Source of the DNA: Azorhizobium doebereinerae UFLA1-100
Lineage (GTDB): Bacteria > Pseudomonadota > Alphaproteobacteria > Rhizobiales > Xanthobacteraceae
DNA: 64,000 bases
Direction of reading: 5' to 3'
Assembly: GCF_000473085.1 (NCBI RefSeq)
Contig: NZ_AXBA01000013.1
Coordinates: 62,001 to 126,000 of the forward strand
A program made the position numbers and the translations under genes. Numbering within the stretch: position 1 is the first letter of the stretch; each line of letters starts with the position of its first letter. The notes below the pieces were generated by a model, which saw only the letters and a program-made list of their open reading frames with translations, was not told the DNA's origin and did not search any database. This document shows positions 26,246-35,450 of this stretch, in pieces.

Positions 26246-27259
26246 TTATGCCACCCCGACGTGCAGCAGGTCGTGGATGTGCAGCGCGCCCACCGGGCGG
26301 CCGTCGTCCACCACCATGAGGGCGGTGATCTTGGCGGTGTTGAGGATGCGCAGCGCCTCGGAAGCCATCTGGTCCGGGCGCACGGTCTTGGGCGCGCGGC
26401 TCATGATGGCGTCCACCGGGCGGGTGGGCAGGTCGTTGGCCATGTGGCGGCGCAGGTCGCCGTCGGTGACGATGCCGGCCAGCCGGCCGTCCGCCCCCAC
26501 CACGGCGACGCAGCCGAGGCCCTTGGCGCTCATCTCCACCAGCACCTCGCCCATCAGCGCCCCGGTGCGGGCCAACGGCACCGCCTCGCCGGCGCGCATC
26601 ACGTCGCGCACGAACTTCAGGTTCGCCCCCAGCTTGCCGCCGGGGTGGAAGGTGCGGAAATCCCTGGCGGTGAAGCCCCGGCTCTCCAGCAGCGTCACCG
26701 CCAGCGCGTCGCCCATGGCGAGTTGCATCAGGGTGGAGGTGGTGGGCGCGAGGCCGAGCGGGCAGGCCTCGGGGGCCAGCGGCAGGGCCAACACCACACG
26801 GGCGGCGCGGGCCAGCGCGCTCTCGACATTGGAGGTGATGGCGATCAGCGGCACGTCGAAGCGCTGGGAATAGTCCACGATGTCGCGCAGTTCCGCCGTC
26901 TCGCCGGACCAAGAGAGGGCGACGATCACGTCCTCCGGCGCCACCATGCCGAGGTCGCCGTGGCTGGCCTCGGCGGGGTGGACGTAATGGGACGGCGTGC
27001 CGGTGGAGGCGAGCGTGGCGGCGATCTTGCGCGCCACGTGCCCGCTCTTGCCCATGCCGGTGACGATGACGCGGCCGCGCGCGCCGAGGATCAGCCCGAC
27101 GGCCGCCTCGAACGCCTCGCCCAGGCCGTTGCCCACGGCGGCGATGAGCGCGGCGAGGCCGGCGGCCTCGGTTTCCAGCGTCGAGAGGGCGGACGCGATG
27201 GCGGCCGAGCGGGGCTTGGCCGCGGCAGCGGCGGCTTTGCTTGAAGGGGCACCTGTCAT
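26246..27259 (-). CDS. kdsD: arabinose-5-phosphate isomerase KdsD
   Basis: This 337-residue enzyme converts ribulose 5-phosphate to arabinose 5-phosphate for KDO in the lipopolysaccharide core. The SIS sugar-isomerase domain (VIVTGMGKSGHVARKIAATL and HPAEASHGDLGM) is followed by two CBS domains (about 215-335). The stop is 13 bases from the convergent MocR gene. The length is normal. Confidence 0.94.
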   Translation of the reverse strand: MTGAPSSKAAAAAAKPRSAAIASALSTLETEAAGLAALIAAVGNGLGEAFEAAVGLILGARGRVIVTGMGKSGHVARKIAATLASTGTPSHYVHPAEASHGDLGMVAPEDVIVALSWSGETAELRDIVDYSQRFDVPLIAITSNVESALARAARVVLALPLAPEACPLGLAPTTSTLMQLAMGDALAVTLLESRGFTARDFRTFHPGGKLGANLKFVRDVMRAGEAVPLARTGALMGEVLVEMSAKGLGCVAVVGADGRLAGIVTDGDLRRHMANDLPTRPVDAIMSRAPKTVRPDQMASEALRILNTAKITALMVVDDGRPVGALHIHDLLHVGVA

Positions 27260-27353
27260 GGGCAGCAGATAGCACTGTTCGCCCGCGAAGGGGAGCGGCG
27301 CGGCGGCGCACCGGCCGCAGGCCTGGTGCGCGCCGGCCGCTCTTGCGCCCGCC

Positions 27354-27989
27354 CTATGGCGCGGCGGGCGCCGCGCGGCCCTCGTGGCGGTCGAGGAACT
27401 CCTCCACCGGCAAGGCGCGGAAATCCGCCAGGGCGGCGCGCAGCGCGGCGTGCTCCCAGTCCCACCACGCCAGCGCCTGGAGGCGGGCGGCGATGGCCTC
27501 CGGGAAGCGCCACTTCACCACCTTCGCCGGCACGCCGGCGACGATGGCGTAGGGCGGCACGTCCTTGCTCACCACCGCGCCCGCCGCCACCACCGCGCCG
27601 GTGCCGATGCTGCGCCCCGCCAGGATGACGGCGCCATGGCCGATCCACACGTCATGGCCGATGGTCACCTTCTGGTCGCGCCGCCACTGGAAGAAGTCCG
27701 GCTCGTCCTGCGCGTCGGGGAAATAGGCCGAGGCGCGGTAGGTGAAGTGCGACTGGCTGGCCCGCCACATGGGATGGTTGCCGGGATTGATGCGGGTCAG
27801 CGCGGCGATGGAGCAGAATTTTCCGACGCGGGCATAGGCCATGTCGCTGTCATGCTCGATATAGGAATAATCTCCCATATCCACCTCCAGCAGCTTCACC
27901 CGCGCGCCCACCTCGGTGTAGCGGCCGAAGGTGCTGTCCTTGACGGTGGCGGTGGGGTCGATGGCGGGCGAAAGGCCGAGCGTCTTCAT
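27354..27989 (-). CDS. hexapeptide-repeat acyltransferase associated with phosphonate genes
   Basis: This 211-residue left-handed beta-helix protein has hexapeptide turns ([53 protein letters not shown]) and the CatB-like segment [11 protein letters not shown]. Proteins of this kind are a recurrent accessory in phosphonate clusters (the phn threonine-like transferase family). It lies downstream of a DUF1045 gene and phnM on the same strand. The acyl acceptor is unknown. Confidence 0.85.
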   Translation of the reverse strand: MKTLGLSPAIDPTATVKDSTFGRYTEVGARVKLLEVDMGDYSYIEHDSDMAYARVGKFCSIAALTRINPGNHPMWRASQSHFTYRASAYFPDAQDEPDFFQWRRDQKVTIGHDVWIGHGAVILAGRSIGTGAVVAAGAVVSKDVPPYAIVAGVPAKVVKWRFPEAIAARLQALAWWDWEHAALRAALADFRALPVEEFLDRHEGRAAPAAP

Positions 27990-28092
27990 CTGCTGTCTCC
28001 GGAAGGGGCGCACCCTTCTCCCGGTTTCATGACGATGATGCGACAGGCGGGCCCATGCCGGCGGCCCCGGTCGCCGGGCTTGGCCGGGGAGC

Positions 28093-28788
28093 TTATCCCC
28101 CGAGCGGCGCGCGGTGCAGGATGCGGAAGCGCGCGCGGGCGCTTTCCTGCACGAACAGCACCACGTCCTCCACCTGCACCGGCATATGCGCGCCGCTGGC
28201 CAGATAGGCCTCCGCCAGCGCATTGGCCGCATGGCCGATGGCCGGCTCACTGAGCGGGCCGGTGAGGGTCATGTGGAAGCGGAACTCCTCGCGCACATAG
28301 GGATAGCCGAAGCGGTGCAGGTAGGAGACCTGGCGCGGGGTGAGCCGCTCCGGCCGGCGGCGGGCGATCTCGGCCTCGCTCAGCGGCGCGCGCAGGGCGT
28401 CCAGCGCCTCCACCGCTTCGGCCGCCAGATCCTCCAGCGCCGGCACCGGCGCGGGCGGGGTGAGGGCGACGAAGGCACTGATCTGGCGCACCTCCAGCGG
28501 CGGCAGCTCGAACGGATGATGCCCGGCGGCGAAGCGGGCGAGCGCGCCGAGCAGATCGGTCTCGTCCACCCCCTCGGCGAGGCGGAACGGCGCCTTCAGC
28601 GTGCCGTGGAAGCCGTAGCGGCGCGGCTCCTCGGTGAGCGCGCGCCAGTCCTCCGGGGCGAAGCCGGACAGATCGGGGGCGATGCAGTCCGCGCCGGTCT
28701 CCGCGTCATAGCCGACCACCGCCGAGCCGAAGCGCCAGAGCGCGGCATCGGACGGCGGGGCAAGGTAGAGGGCATAGCGGACGGACAC
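28093..28788 (-). CDS. DUF1045 phosphonate-operon protein
   Basis: This 231-residue protein from a GTG start has a GGGAG site six bases upstream. It has two HxTx-like motifs (FHGTLKAPF and FHMTLTGPL), which make it a 2H phosphoesterase-like protein. The family is found almost only in C-P lyase clusters, where a role in cyclic ribose phosphate processing has been proposed. It lies between phnM and the hexapeptide transferase. Confidence 0.87.
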   Translation of the reverse strand: MSVRYALYLAPPSDAALWRFGSAVVGYDAETGADCIAPDLSGFAPEDWRALTEEPRRYGFHGTLKAPFRLAEGVDETDLLGALARFAAGHHPFELPPLEVRQISAFVALTPPAPVPALEDLAAEAVEALDALRAPLSEAEIARRRPERLTPRQVSYLHRFGYPYVREEFRFHMTLTGPLSEPAIGHAANALAEAYLASGAHMPVQVEDVVLFVQESARARFRILHRAPLGG

Positions 28789-28984
28789 GCGCGTCTCCCG
28801 GAACTGAAGGCCGATCCCATCCCTAACGGGCGGGGCGCCGGGAGGGAAGTCGCCGACCGGCTTCAACGTCTCGGACCTCCGCTTCGTGAAGCGCGTCCGG
28901 GGCGGCGGCGACGGGCCTCATGCTCTCGGCGCGCTCCTGTCGCGCCGCGGAGGCGATACGGCCACGCGGCATGCGCTACAGCCG

Positions 28985-29269
28985 CTACAGCCCCAGCGCC
29001 TTGCGCAGCACCGTATTCATGCGCCCCTGCCAGCCGGCGCCGGTGGCACGCAGCGCGTCCACCACGTCGGGATCCAGGCGGACGGTGATGCTCTCCTTCG
29101 GGCGATCCAGCTTCGGCCGCCCACGGGGCTTGGACAGCGTGCCCTGAGCCTCGCGCAGCACCTTGCCGCCTTCGGCAAGCTGGGCGCGTGCCAGTTGGTC
29201 TTCGGTCCACGCCGGAGCGTCGTCCGGGTCAACCCATGTGGGGGCGGACTTGGCGGGCTTCCTTGTCAT
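28985..29269 (-). CDS. brnA: BrnA-family antitoxin
   Basis: This 94-residue protein ends in a ribbon-helix-helix domain (KESITVRLDPDVVDALRATG, then MNTVLRKAL), as in BrnA. It overlaps the end of the toxin gene by 41 bases, the normal arrangement for brnTA. It would bind BrnT and repress the operon. Confidence 0.9.
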   Translation of the reverse strand: MTRKPAKSAPTWVDPDDAPAWTEDQLARAQLAEGGKVLREAQGTLSKPRGRPKLDRPKESITVRLDPDVVDALRATGAGWQGRMNTVLRKALGL

Positions 29270-29501
29270 GGCAGTGCCTCATCGAAATCACGTGGCGCGC
29301 ATCGCTGCGCGGGGTCCGAACAACCATCACCATGCGGCCGGCGAGGAACCCATACGTCTGGAAGCGGATCTCGCCATAGTCGAAGCGGTCGTCTTCCAGC
29401 GTCAGGGTCTTGCCGGCGAAGACCTCGGCGGCATCCATGAAGTCGATGCCCCGCTCTGCCAGGGTCGTCAGGCGCTTGCCGGGGTCGCAGGTGACGTTCA
29501 T
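29229..29501 (-). CDS. brnT: BrnT-family ribonuclease toxin
   Basis: This 90-residue protein carries the BrnT signature DPGKRLTTLAERGIDFMDAA, TLTLEDDRFDYGEIRFQ and a final ARHVISMRHCHDKEARQ. BrnT is a RelE-like RNase that halts growth when free of BrnA. The ATG at 29501 has no ribosome site and lies seven bases after a -10 box, so the message may be leaderless. The pair sits among phosphonate genes. Confidence 0.88.
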   Translation of the reverse strand: MNVTCDPGKRLTTLAERGIDFMDAAEVFAGKTLTLEDDRFDYGEIRFQTYGFLAGRMVMVVRTPRSDARHVISMRHCHDKEARQVRPHMG

Positions 29502-29508
29502 AGCAATT

Positions 29509-29560
29509 GATGTATGTACGGAAAATTGACCCGTCAACGCATAAATGTATGTACGAAAAA
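29509..29560 (-). promoter_or_regulatory. brnTA promoter-operator
   Basis: Two direct repeats ATGTATGTACG (from 29510 and from 29545) flank a palindrome TTGAC-CC-GTCAA (29526-29537). On the minus strand TTGACG (29537-29532) and TACATC (29514-29509), 17 bases apart, make a promoter that starts at or near the brnT ATG. The repeats are the likely BrnA sites. Confidence 0.65.
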
Positions 29561-29688
29561 CAGCATCACCGCACTGCGTGGCCACGACAGCTTGCGGCAG
29601 ACGCGCGCCGCGCGCCGTCAGGGGATGCTCTTTCGTGGCGTCAGAGCGCGGTTTGCCGCGCCGATTGATCCCTTTGCACGGAGCGCGC

Positions 29689-30819
29689 TCAGAACACCCG
29701 CGCGCCTTCCACCCGCACCTCGCGCACCACCGGCGTGCCCTCCACCAGGCGGAAGCGCAGCAGGTCGGCGCGCAGCCCCGGCGCCAGGCGGCCGCGGTCG
29801 TCGAGCCCGGCGAGCGCCGCCGGGCGGGCGGTGACGAGGGCCAGCGCCTGCGGCAGGCCCACGCCGTCCTGCGACAGCCTCGCCGCCGCCTGGAGCATGC
29901 TGGCCGGCACATAGTCGGAGGCCAGCGCGTCCAGCAGGCCGGCCGCCACCAGGTCCTTCATGGCGACGCCGCCGGAATGCGAGCCGCCGCGCACCACATT
30001 GGGCGCCCCGCCCACCGTGGTGAGGCCGGCGGCATGGGCGGCGCGGGCGGCGTCTTCCGTGGTGGGGAATTCGGAGATGGTGCAGCCCGCCGCCTTGGCG
30101 TCGGCCACATGCTCGGGCGTGGTGTCGTCATGGCTCGCCAGCGCCACGCCGGCCGCGCGCAGCAGCGCCGCCAGCCGGTCGAAATTGGCCGCCACCGCCG
30201 CCTGCCCGCGCGCGGTGCGCTCGGCCAGTTCGTTCTCCACGTCCTGCGCGGTCTTGCCGATGCCGAGCAGGTAGGTGCGCAGCTGATCCACGTTGCGCCA
30301 CTGCCGGGCGCCGGGCGTATGGTCCATCAGCGAGGCGAGGCCGAGGCGGGCGCGGTTCAGCTCCGGCTCGGCCAGTTCCAGCAGGCCGGGGTCGGTCAGT
30401 TCGCAGCGCAGGTGGATGCGGTGGTCGGCGCGGAAATAGGGCGCGCCCGCCTCCACCGCGTCCAGCATGATGGTGAACAATTCGCGCCGGGCCGACTTGG
30501 TCTGGTCGAAGCCGCCGGCGCAGATGGCGTCGTACACGGTGGTAATGCCGGCGGCGACCGTCTGGCCGTCATGGGCGAGCGCGGCGGCGCGGGCATCGGG
30601 CCAGATCACCTTCGGCCGGGGCACGAAGTGGTTCTCCAGCGCGTCGGTGTGCAGGTCGATCAGGCCGGGGGAGAGATAGTCGCCCTCGCAATCGATGGCG
30701 CCGGGCAGCGCCGAGCGCCCCTCCTCCACCGCCGCGATCACCCCGTCGCGCACCACCAGCGTGCCGTCGCGCACCACGTCCTCAAGCACGAGACGGGCAT
30801 TGGTGAAGACGGTTTCCAT
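29689..30819 (-). CDS. phnM: alpha-D-ribose 1-methylphosphonate 5-triphosphate diphosphatase PhnM
   Basis: This 376-residue amidohydrolase-fold enzyme removes pyrophosphate from the C-P lyase pathway intermediate. It has the metal site LHTDALENHF (about residues 54-63), a SHDDTTPEHV block and the C-terminal NVVRGGSHSGGV. The ATG at 30819 is chosen because it gives the usual METxFTNAR start. The core phnGHIJKL genes are absent here, so the rest of the pathway must be encoded elsewhere if it is present. Confidence 0.93.
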   Translation of the reverse strand: METVFTNARLVLEDVVRDGTLVVRDGVIAAVEEGRSALPGAIDCEGDYLSPGLIDLHTDALENHFVPRPKVIWPDARAAALAHDGQTVAAGITTVYDAICAGGFDQTKSARRELFTIMLDAVEAGAPYFRADHRIHLRCELTDPGLLELAEPELNRARLGLASLMDHTPGARQWRNVDQLRTYLLGIGKTAQDVENELAERTARGQAAVAANFDRLAALLRAAGVALASHDDTTPEHVADAKAAGCTISEFPTTEDAARAAHAAGLTTVGGAPNVVRGGSHSGGVAMKDLVAAGLLDALASDYVPASMLQAAARLSQDGVGLPQALALVTARPAALAGLDDRGRLAPGLRADLLRFRLVEGTPVVREVRVEGARVF

Positions 30820-30936
30820 AAGCGGGCCTCGGCGGATGGGGCGGGACAGGCGTGCTGCCACGATTGGATGACGCGCGGGTGACAGGCGGGGGCGGGTGAG
30901 TGACACTTGCGGGCCGGCGGGGCCGGCACGCCGGGC

Positions 30937-32502
30937 TCAGCTCGCCGGCGGCGGCTTGATGACGCGGTAGAGCTGGAAGCGGTCGCCCGCATAGACCAGC
31001 TCCAGCCGGTCCGAATCGGGATTGGGGTCGCCCGGCTCGGTGAACAGCATGTAGACATAGTCGAAATGCTGCGGCCACAGATCCCAGTAGCGCGGGCCGT
31101 CCGGGGTGCCTTCCTCCTCGGTGACGAGAAGCTGCTCGCGGCTCGGCGGCGTGCCGTCCTCGGTGTCCACCCAGTCGGTATAGGGCGGGTGCACGCGCAG
31201 GATCTGCTTGCCCGGCACGGTGAAGGCGGTGGTCACCAGCGAGGAGCGCTCGATGATGGCGAGGCACGCCGCATGGACGAGGCCGAGGTCGGTGGACTTG
31301 CTGCCGCCCCAGGGGTCGGCATAGGCCACCAGCACCTTGGAGCCGCGCTTGATCTTGGCGATGGAATCGTGGAACGCCACGGTCCATTGGGTCAGGTCGT
31401 TCCAGACGATCTGCACCTCGGCGACGCGCACCGCCACCAGCAGCAGCAGCACGGCGGCGAAGCCCCGCTGGGCGAGGCGGTGGCGCAGGTCCACCTGGAT
31501 GCAGGCGATGACCATGAAGGCGATGGCCACCGGCAGGCGCTGGTCGGCCATGTAGGTGGCGAACACCGTGCGCGGCAGGGCCATGTAGACCATGCCGCTG
31601 ACCACCAGCAGGAACAGCAGCATGGCATGGGTGCGCAGCAGCTTGTGTCGCACCGCCCAGGCCCCCGCCAGCACCACCACGGCGGTGAGCGAGAAGGCCA
31701 CATAGTCGTAATAGACGTTGATGACGAATTCGAGCCCGTCGATCTTGCCGCGCGGCTCCCAGTAATTCTCGCCCTTCAGCCCCCAGGTGGGGCTCATGAG
31801 CAGCAGCGGCACGGTGAGCGCGAACGGCAGGCCGGCGGTGACGAAGGCGATGAGCCGGTTGCGCAGCGGGCCGCCCCTGCGGTCGGAAAGGCGCATCAGC
31901 TCGTAGGACAGAATGCCGACGCCATACACGCCGGTGGCGAACAGGTGGCAGAAGAACAGCGCCAGCACGAACAGGCACGACACCGCATAGCGCCACGGCC
32001 AGGGCTTGTCGCGCAGCAGCACCCAGGTGGCGAGGCCGCAGAGGCACAGGCCGATGCCGAAGATGTAGTTCATCACCCCGATGAGGAAGATGTTGTTGTA
32101 GAGCAGCGGGAAGGCCACCAGCGGAATGGCCGACCACGAGCCGAACAGCGCCCGGTGCAGATAGAGCGTGCCGAAGCCGATGAGCGCGAAGCACATCAGC
32201 GTATAGATCTCGCCGGCGACGTAGATGTCGGCGAAGCGGTCCAGCAGCGGGACCACCATGTCCATCATCAGGTTCGGCAGCACCCGCCATTCCAGGAAAT
32301 AGAATCGCGACAGGTCCGGGTCCGCCGGCGTGGCGATCACCTTCATCCGCGCCAGGTGGTTCACATAGTCCGACAGCGGCGGGATCGGATGGGTGACGAT
32401 GGGGATCGCCACCAGCACGAAGCAGGCGAGGAACAGCAGCGCGATGGTGCGGCGGGAGAAATCCAGCGCTCTGCGGGGCGGAAGCGGGGCTTTGGGCGAC
32501 AT
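30937..32502 (-). CDS. uncharacterised polytopic membrane protein
   Basis: This 521-residue protein has about ten to twelve membrane helices (for example RTIALLFLACFVLVAIPIV and AVVVLAGAWAV) and a soluble C-terminal tail of about 130 residues. An early periplasmic-type segment HPIPPLSDYVNHLARM recalls GT-C-fold glycosyltransferase-like membrane proteins, in which an acidic residue follows the first helix. No family motif is certain and no sugar genes are nearby. Function unknown. Confidence 0.72.
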   Translation of the reverse strand: MSPKAPLPPRRALDFSRRTIALLFLACFVLVAIPIVTHPIPPLSDYVNHLARMKVIATPADPDLSRFYFLEWRVLPNLMMDMVVPLLDRFADIYVAGEIYTLMCFALIGFGTLYLHRALFGSWSAIPLVAFPLLYNNIFLIGVMNYIFGIGLCLCGLATWVLLRDKPWPWRYAVSCLFVLALFFCHLFATGVYGVGILSYELMRLSDRRGGPLRNRLIAFVTAGLPFALTVPLLLMSPTWGLKGENYWEPRGKIDGLEFVINVYYDYVAFSLTAVVVLAGAWAVRHKLLRTHAMLLFLLVVSGMVYMALPRTVFATYMADQRLPVAIAFMVIACIQVDLRHRLAQRGFAAVLLLLVAVRVAEVQIVWNDLTQWTVAFHDSIAKIKRGSKVLVAYADPWGGSKSTDLGLVHAACLAIIERSSLVTTAFTVPGKQILRVHPPYTDWVDTEDGTPPSREQLLVTEEEGTPDGPRYWDLWPQHFDYVYMLFTEPGDPNPDSDRLELVYAGDRFQLYRVIKPPPAS

Positions 32503-32780
32503 GGGCCGGCGCGGGGTCCTTGAAGCGAGGAGCGTGCGGAGGCCATAGCCGCCGAAGTCGCCTTCGCAAAGGGCCTTCTTTGTGGTGGATCGATGACCGC
32601 CGCTCGATCCGACCTTGATGCCCACGGGAGAGCGGCGCCAAAACACCGCCTTGCGCCCTACCGGAATACGAGGACATAAAAGACGAAACCCCCGGAGGAC
32701 CCTTATGAGGGCTGTCCGAGGGCTCTATCAGGTCCGCTGCCGCGAAGCGGCGACGGCGCACCTTTGAAGGTTACGCTCCT

Positions 32781-33461
32781 ATGCCACTGCGTCAAGGGGC
32801 CATAGCCGTCGATCTTCCCGCCGACCTCCAGCAGGCGTTCGAACGCACCGTGTCCGCCCCCCGATGGCACACGTATCTGAGGGCCGCTGGCTATCGGGAA
32901 AACCTCGCCCTCTCGCTGTACCTCTGGAACGCGGCCCTCGGCCAGAGTTTCCAGTTTCCACTCCAGGTCGTCGAAGTGGCGCTCAGAAACGTCATCAGTT
33001 CGGCCCTGGCGGCGGAATACGGCCCGAATTGGTGGGACAACGCAGCCTGCCGGGAGATGCTGGAAAGCGAGCGGCGCATCGACATCGACAAGGCCGCGCA
33101 ACGGATACAGCGAAAATACGGCAGTCCGCCCCACACCGACCAGATCGTCGCTTCGCTGATGCTGGGCTTCTGGGCGGCGCTGCTGAAAAGACCCTACAAT
33201 TCCGCCCTCTGGCACAGGCAAACCAGCACGGCTTTCCCTTGGCTCAAACCCGGCGAGACGATCCGAACCGTCAGCGCCTCCGCAAACGCCGTTCAAGACC
33301 TGCGCAACCGCATCTTCCACCATGAGCCGCTCATCGGGCGCGATCTCTCCGCGGATTTCTCGCAGATCATGCGCCTGCTCGGCTGGATCTGTCCGAACAC
33401 CCGTGACTGGGCAAGATCGAACGCATCCGTGCAAAAGGTGCTGCGCGAACGCCCGCGTTGA
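32781..33461 (+). CDS. Abi-like (HEPN-type) protein
   Basis: This 226-residue protein resembles the Abi_2/Abi-like family of abortive-infection proteins. The segment YLWNAALGQSFQFPLQVVEV is followed by ALRNVISSAL and, near residue 176, by RNRIFHHEP, which fits the HEPN RNase motif R-x4-H. Many HEPN proteins cleave RNA in phage defence or toxin-antitoxin systems. No partner gene or mobile element adjoins it, and a divergent membrane-protein gene lies 278 bases upstream. GC content is lower than in neighbouring genes, which suggests transfer. A GAAGG site precedes the ATG. Confidence 0.75.
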   Translation: MPLRQGAIAVDLPADLQQAFERTVSAPRWHTYLRAAGYRENLALSLYLWNAALGQSFQFPLQVVEVALRNVISSALAAEYGPNWWDNAACREMLESERRIDIDKAAQRIQRKYGSPPHTDQIVASLMLGFWAALLKRPYNSALWHRQTSTAFPWLKPGETIRTVSASANAVQDLRNRIFHHEPLIGRDLSADFSQIMRLLGWICPNTRDWARSNASVQKVLRERPR

Positions 33462-33625
33462 ACCCCCTGCCCGCCGCGCCCGGCCTTCCCCCTGGGCGGG
33501 GAAATCGGTAGAAGGGCGCGCGGCGGCACGACGGGCCGTCGCCCCACTGACCTGGTGGGCAGGCGTTCCGCGCTTCCCCCCGGGAGCCGCGGGGCCGCCG
33601 GCCGCCGCAAATTCAGGCCCAAGCC

Positions 33626-34531
33626 ATGAGCGCGCCCATCCCCGCCCCGGTGGCGGAAGCCCAACTCCAGGCCGAGGTGCTCACCAAGGCCCTCCCGCAC
33701 ATGCAGCGCTACGACGACGCCATCGTCGTGGTGAAATATGGCGGCCACGCCATGGGCAGCGAGGACGTCGCCCGGCACTTCGCCCAGGACATCGTGCTGC
33801 TGGAGCAGTCCGGCGTGAACCCGGTGGTGGTGCACGGCGGCGGGCCGCAGATCGGCGCCATGCTGGAGAAGCTCGGCATCAAGTCCGAGTTCGCCGCCGG
33901 CCTGCGCATCACCGACAAGGCCACCATCGAGATCGTCGAGATGGTGCTGGCCGGCTCCATCAACAAGCAGATCGTCGGCTTCATCAACGAGGCCGGCGGC
34001 AAGGCCATCGGCCTGTGCGGCAAGGACGGCAACATGGTGCGCGCCCGCAAGGCGACCCGCACCATCGTCGATCCCTCCAGCATGGTGGAGCAGGTGGTGG
34101 ACCTCGGCTTCGTCGGCGAGCCGGACGTGGTCGACACCATGGTGCTCGACCAGATCCTCGGCCGCGAGCTGATCCCGGTGCTGGCCCCGGTCGCCTCGGC
34201 GGTGGACGGCGGCACCTACAATGTCAACGCCGACACCTTCGCCGGCGCCATCGCCGGCGCGCTCGGCGCCAAGCGCCTGCTGCTGCTCACCGACGTGCCC
34301 GGCGTGCTGGACAAGAACAAGCAGCTCATCCCGACGCTCACCATCGACCAGTGCCGGGCGCTGATCGCCGACGGCACCGTGTCGGGGGGCATGATCCCCA
34401 AGGTGGAGACCTGCATCTACGCTTTGGAGAAGGGCGTGGAGGGCGTCGTCATCATGGACGGCAAGGTGCCCCATTCGGTGCTGCTGGAACTGCTCACCGA
34501 CCACGGCATCGGCACCCTCATCACCCGCTGA
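33626..34531 (+). CDS. argB: acetylglutamate kinase ArgB
   Basis: This 301-residue enzyme phosphorylates N-acetylglutamate in arginine synthesis. It has the amino-acid kinase motifs [11 protein letters not shown] (about residues 35-45), [12 protein letters not shown] and [20 protein letters not shown], and ends near [14 protein letters not shown]. The extended N-terminus is typical of arginine-inhibited hexameric forms. A terminator follows at 34552. Confidence 0.96.
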   Translation: MSAPIPAPVAEAQLQAEVLTKALPHMQRYDDAIVVVKYGGHAMGSEDVARHFAQDIVLLEQSGVNPVVVHGGGPQIGAMLEKLGIKSEFAAGLRITDKATIEIVEMVLAGSINKQIVGFINEAGGKAIGLCGKDGNMVRARKATRTIVDPSSMVEQVVDLGFVGEPDVVDTMVLDQILGRELIPVLAPVASAVDGGTYNVNADTFAGAIAGALGAKRLLLLTDVPGVLDKNKQLIPTLTIDQCRALIADGTVSGGMIPKVETCIYALEKGVEGVVIMDGKVPHSVLLELLTDHGIGTLITR

Positions 34532-34551
34532 TCCGAAGTCCCCCTTTGCGA

Positions 34552-34575
34552 GGCGCGCCCACGGGCGCGCCTTTT
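34552..34575 (+). terminator. rho-independent terminator after argB
   Basis: An 8-base-pair stem GGCGCGCC (34552-34559 with 34564-34571) with a 4-base loop is followed by four T residues, 20 bases after the argB stop and before the next gene's ATG. Confidence 0.75.
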
Positions 34576-34614
34576 CCCGTACCCCAGGTCCCGCACCCAA
34601 GGCCCCGCCCGCCG

Positions 34615-35340
34615 ATGACCGCTCCCGACAGCCCGCTCCACCGCCCCGCAGGCCCCGAGGCCCGCGGCTTCGACCAGGTGGAGACCTGGGTGTTCGATCT
34701 CGACAACACCCTCTATCCCGCCCAGCACGATCTGTGGGGCCAGATCGATGCGCGCATGCGCGACTACATCTCCGGCCTGCTCAACATCACGCCTGAAGAA
34801 GCCTTCCTCCGCCAGAAGGACTATTACCGGCGCTACGGCACCTCGCTGCGCGGGCTGATGATCGAGCACGGCATCGACGCCCACGCCTTCCTCGACCATG
34901 TGCACGCGGTGGACCTGTCCACCCTGGAGCCCTCGCCCCGCCTCGCCGCGGCGCTGGAGGGGCTGCCCGGCACCAAGCTGGTCTATACCAACGGCTCCGA
35001 GCGCCATGCCATGAACGTGCTCGGCAAGCTGGGGCTGGACGCGCACTTCACCGCCATCCACGACATCGTCGCCGCCGAATTCCACCCCAAGCCGACCGAG
35101 GAGGCCTATCTGCGCTTCCTGCGCGCCCACGGCGTGGACCCGGCCAAGGCGGCCATGTTCGAGGATCTGGCCCGCAACCTGGAAGTGCCGCACCGCCTGG
35201 GCATGACCACGGTGATGGTGGTGCCGCCCTCCGAGCGCATCGACACCCGCGAGAGCTGGGAGTTCGAGGGCCGCGAGGCGGCCTATATCGACTTCGTGAC
35301 CGAGGATCTCGCCGGCTTCCTGGAGCAGTTGGGGGTCTGA
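34615..35340 (+). CDS. HAD-family pyrimidine 5'-nucleotidase
   Basis: This 241-residue HAD hydrolase has the nucleophile motif WVFDLDNTLYP (two aspartates, about residues 23-33), motif II VYTNGSERHA and motif IV MFEDLARNLE. It matches the SDT1/HDHD-type pyrimidine 5'-nucleotidase group that follows argB in many Rhizobiales. It probably removes phosphate from UMP, CMP or related nucleotides. Confidence 0.88.
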   Translation: MTAPDSPLHRPAGPEARGFDQVETWVFDLDNTLYPAQHDLWGQIDARMRDYISGLLNITPEEAFLRQKDYYRRYGTSLRGLMIEHGIDAHAFLDHVHAVDLSTLEPSPRLAAALEGLPGTKLVYTNGSERHAMNVLGKLGLDAHFTAIHDIVAAEFHPKPTEEAYLRFLRAHGVDPAKAAMFEDLARNLEVPHRLGMTTVMVVPPSERIDTRESWEFEGREAAYIDFVTEDLAGFLEQLGV

Positions 35341-35450
35341 AGGGGCGCGCGCGTCCCGTCATGATGCCGCCTTGCGCCAACGCCATGCTTCCGCCGAAGT
35401 CGGGGACGACCAGTGGCGCCAGCCTGCGGCGACGGACGCGGCGGGCCTAT

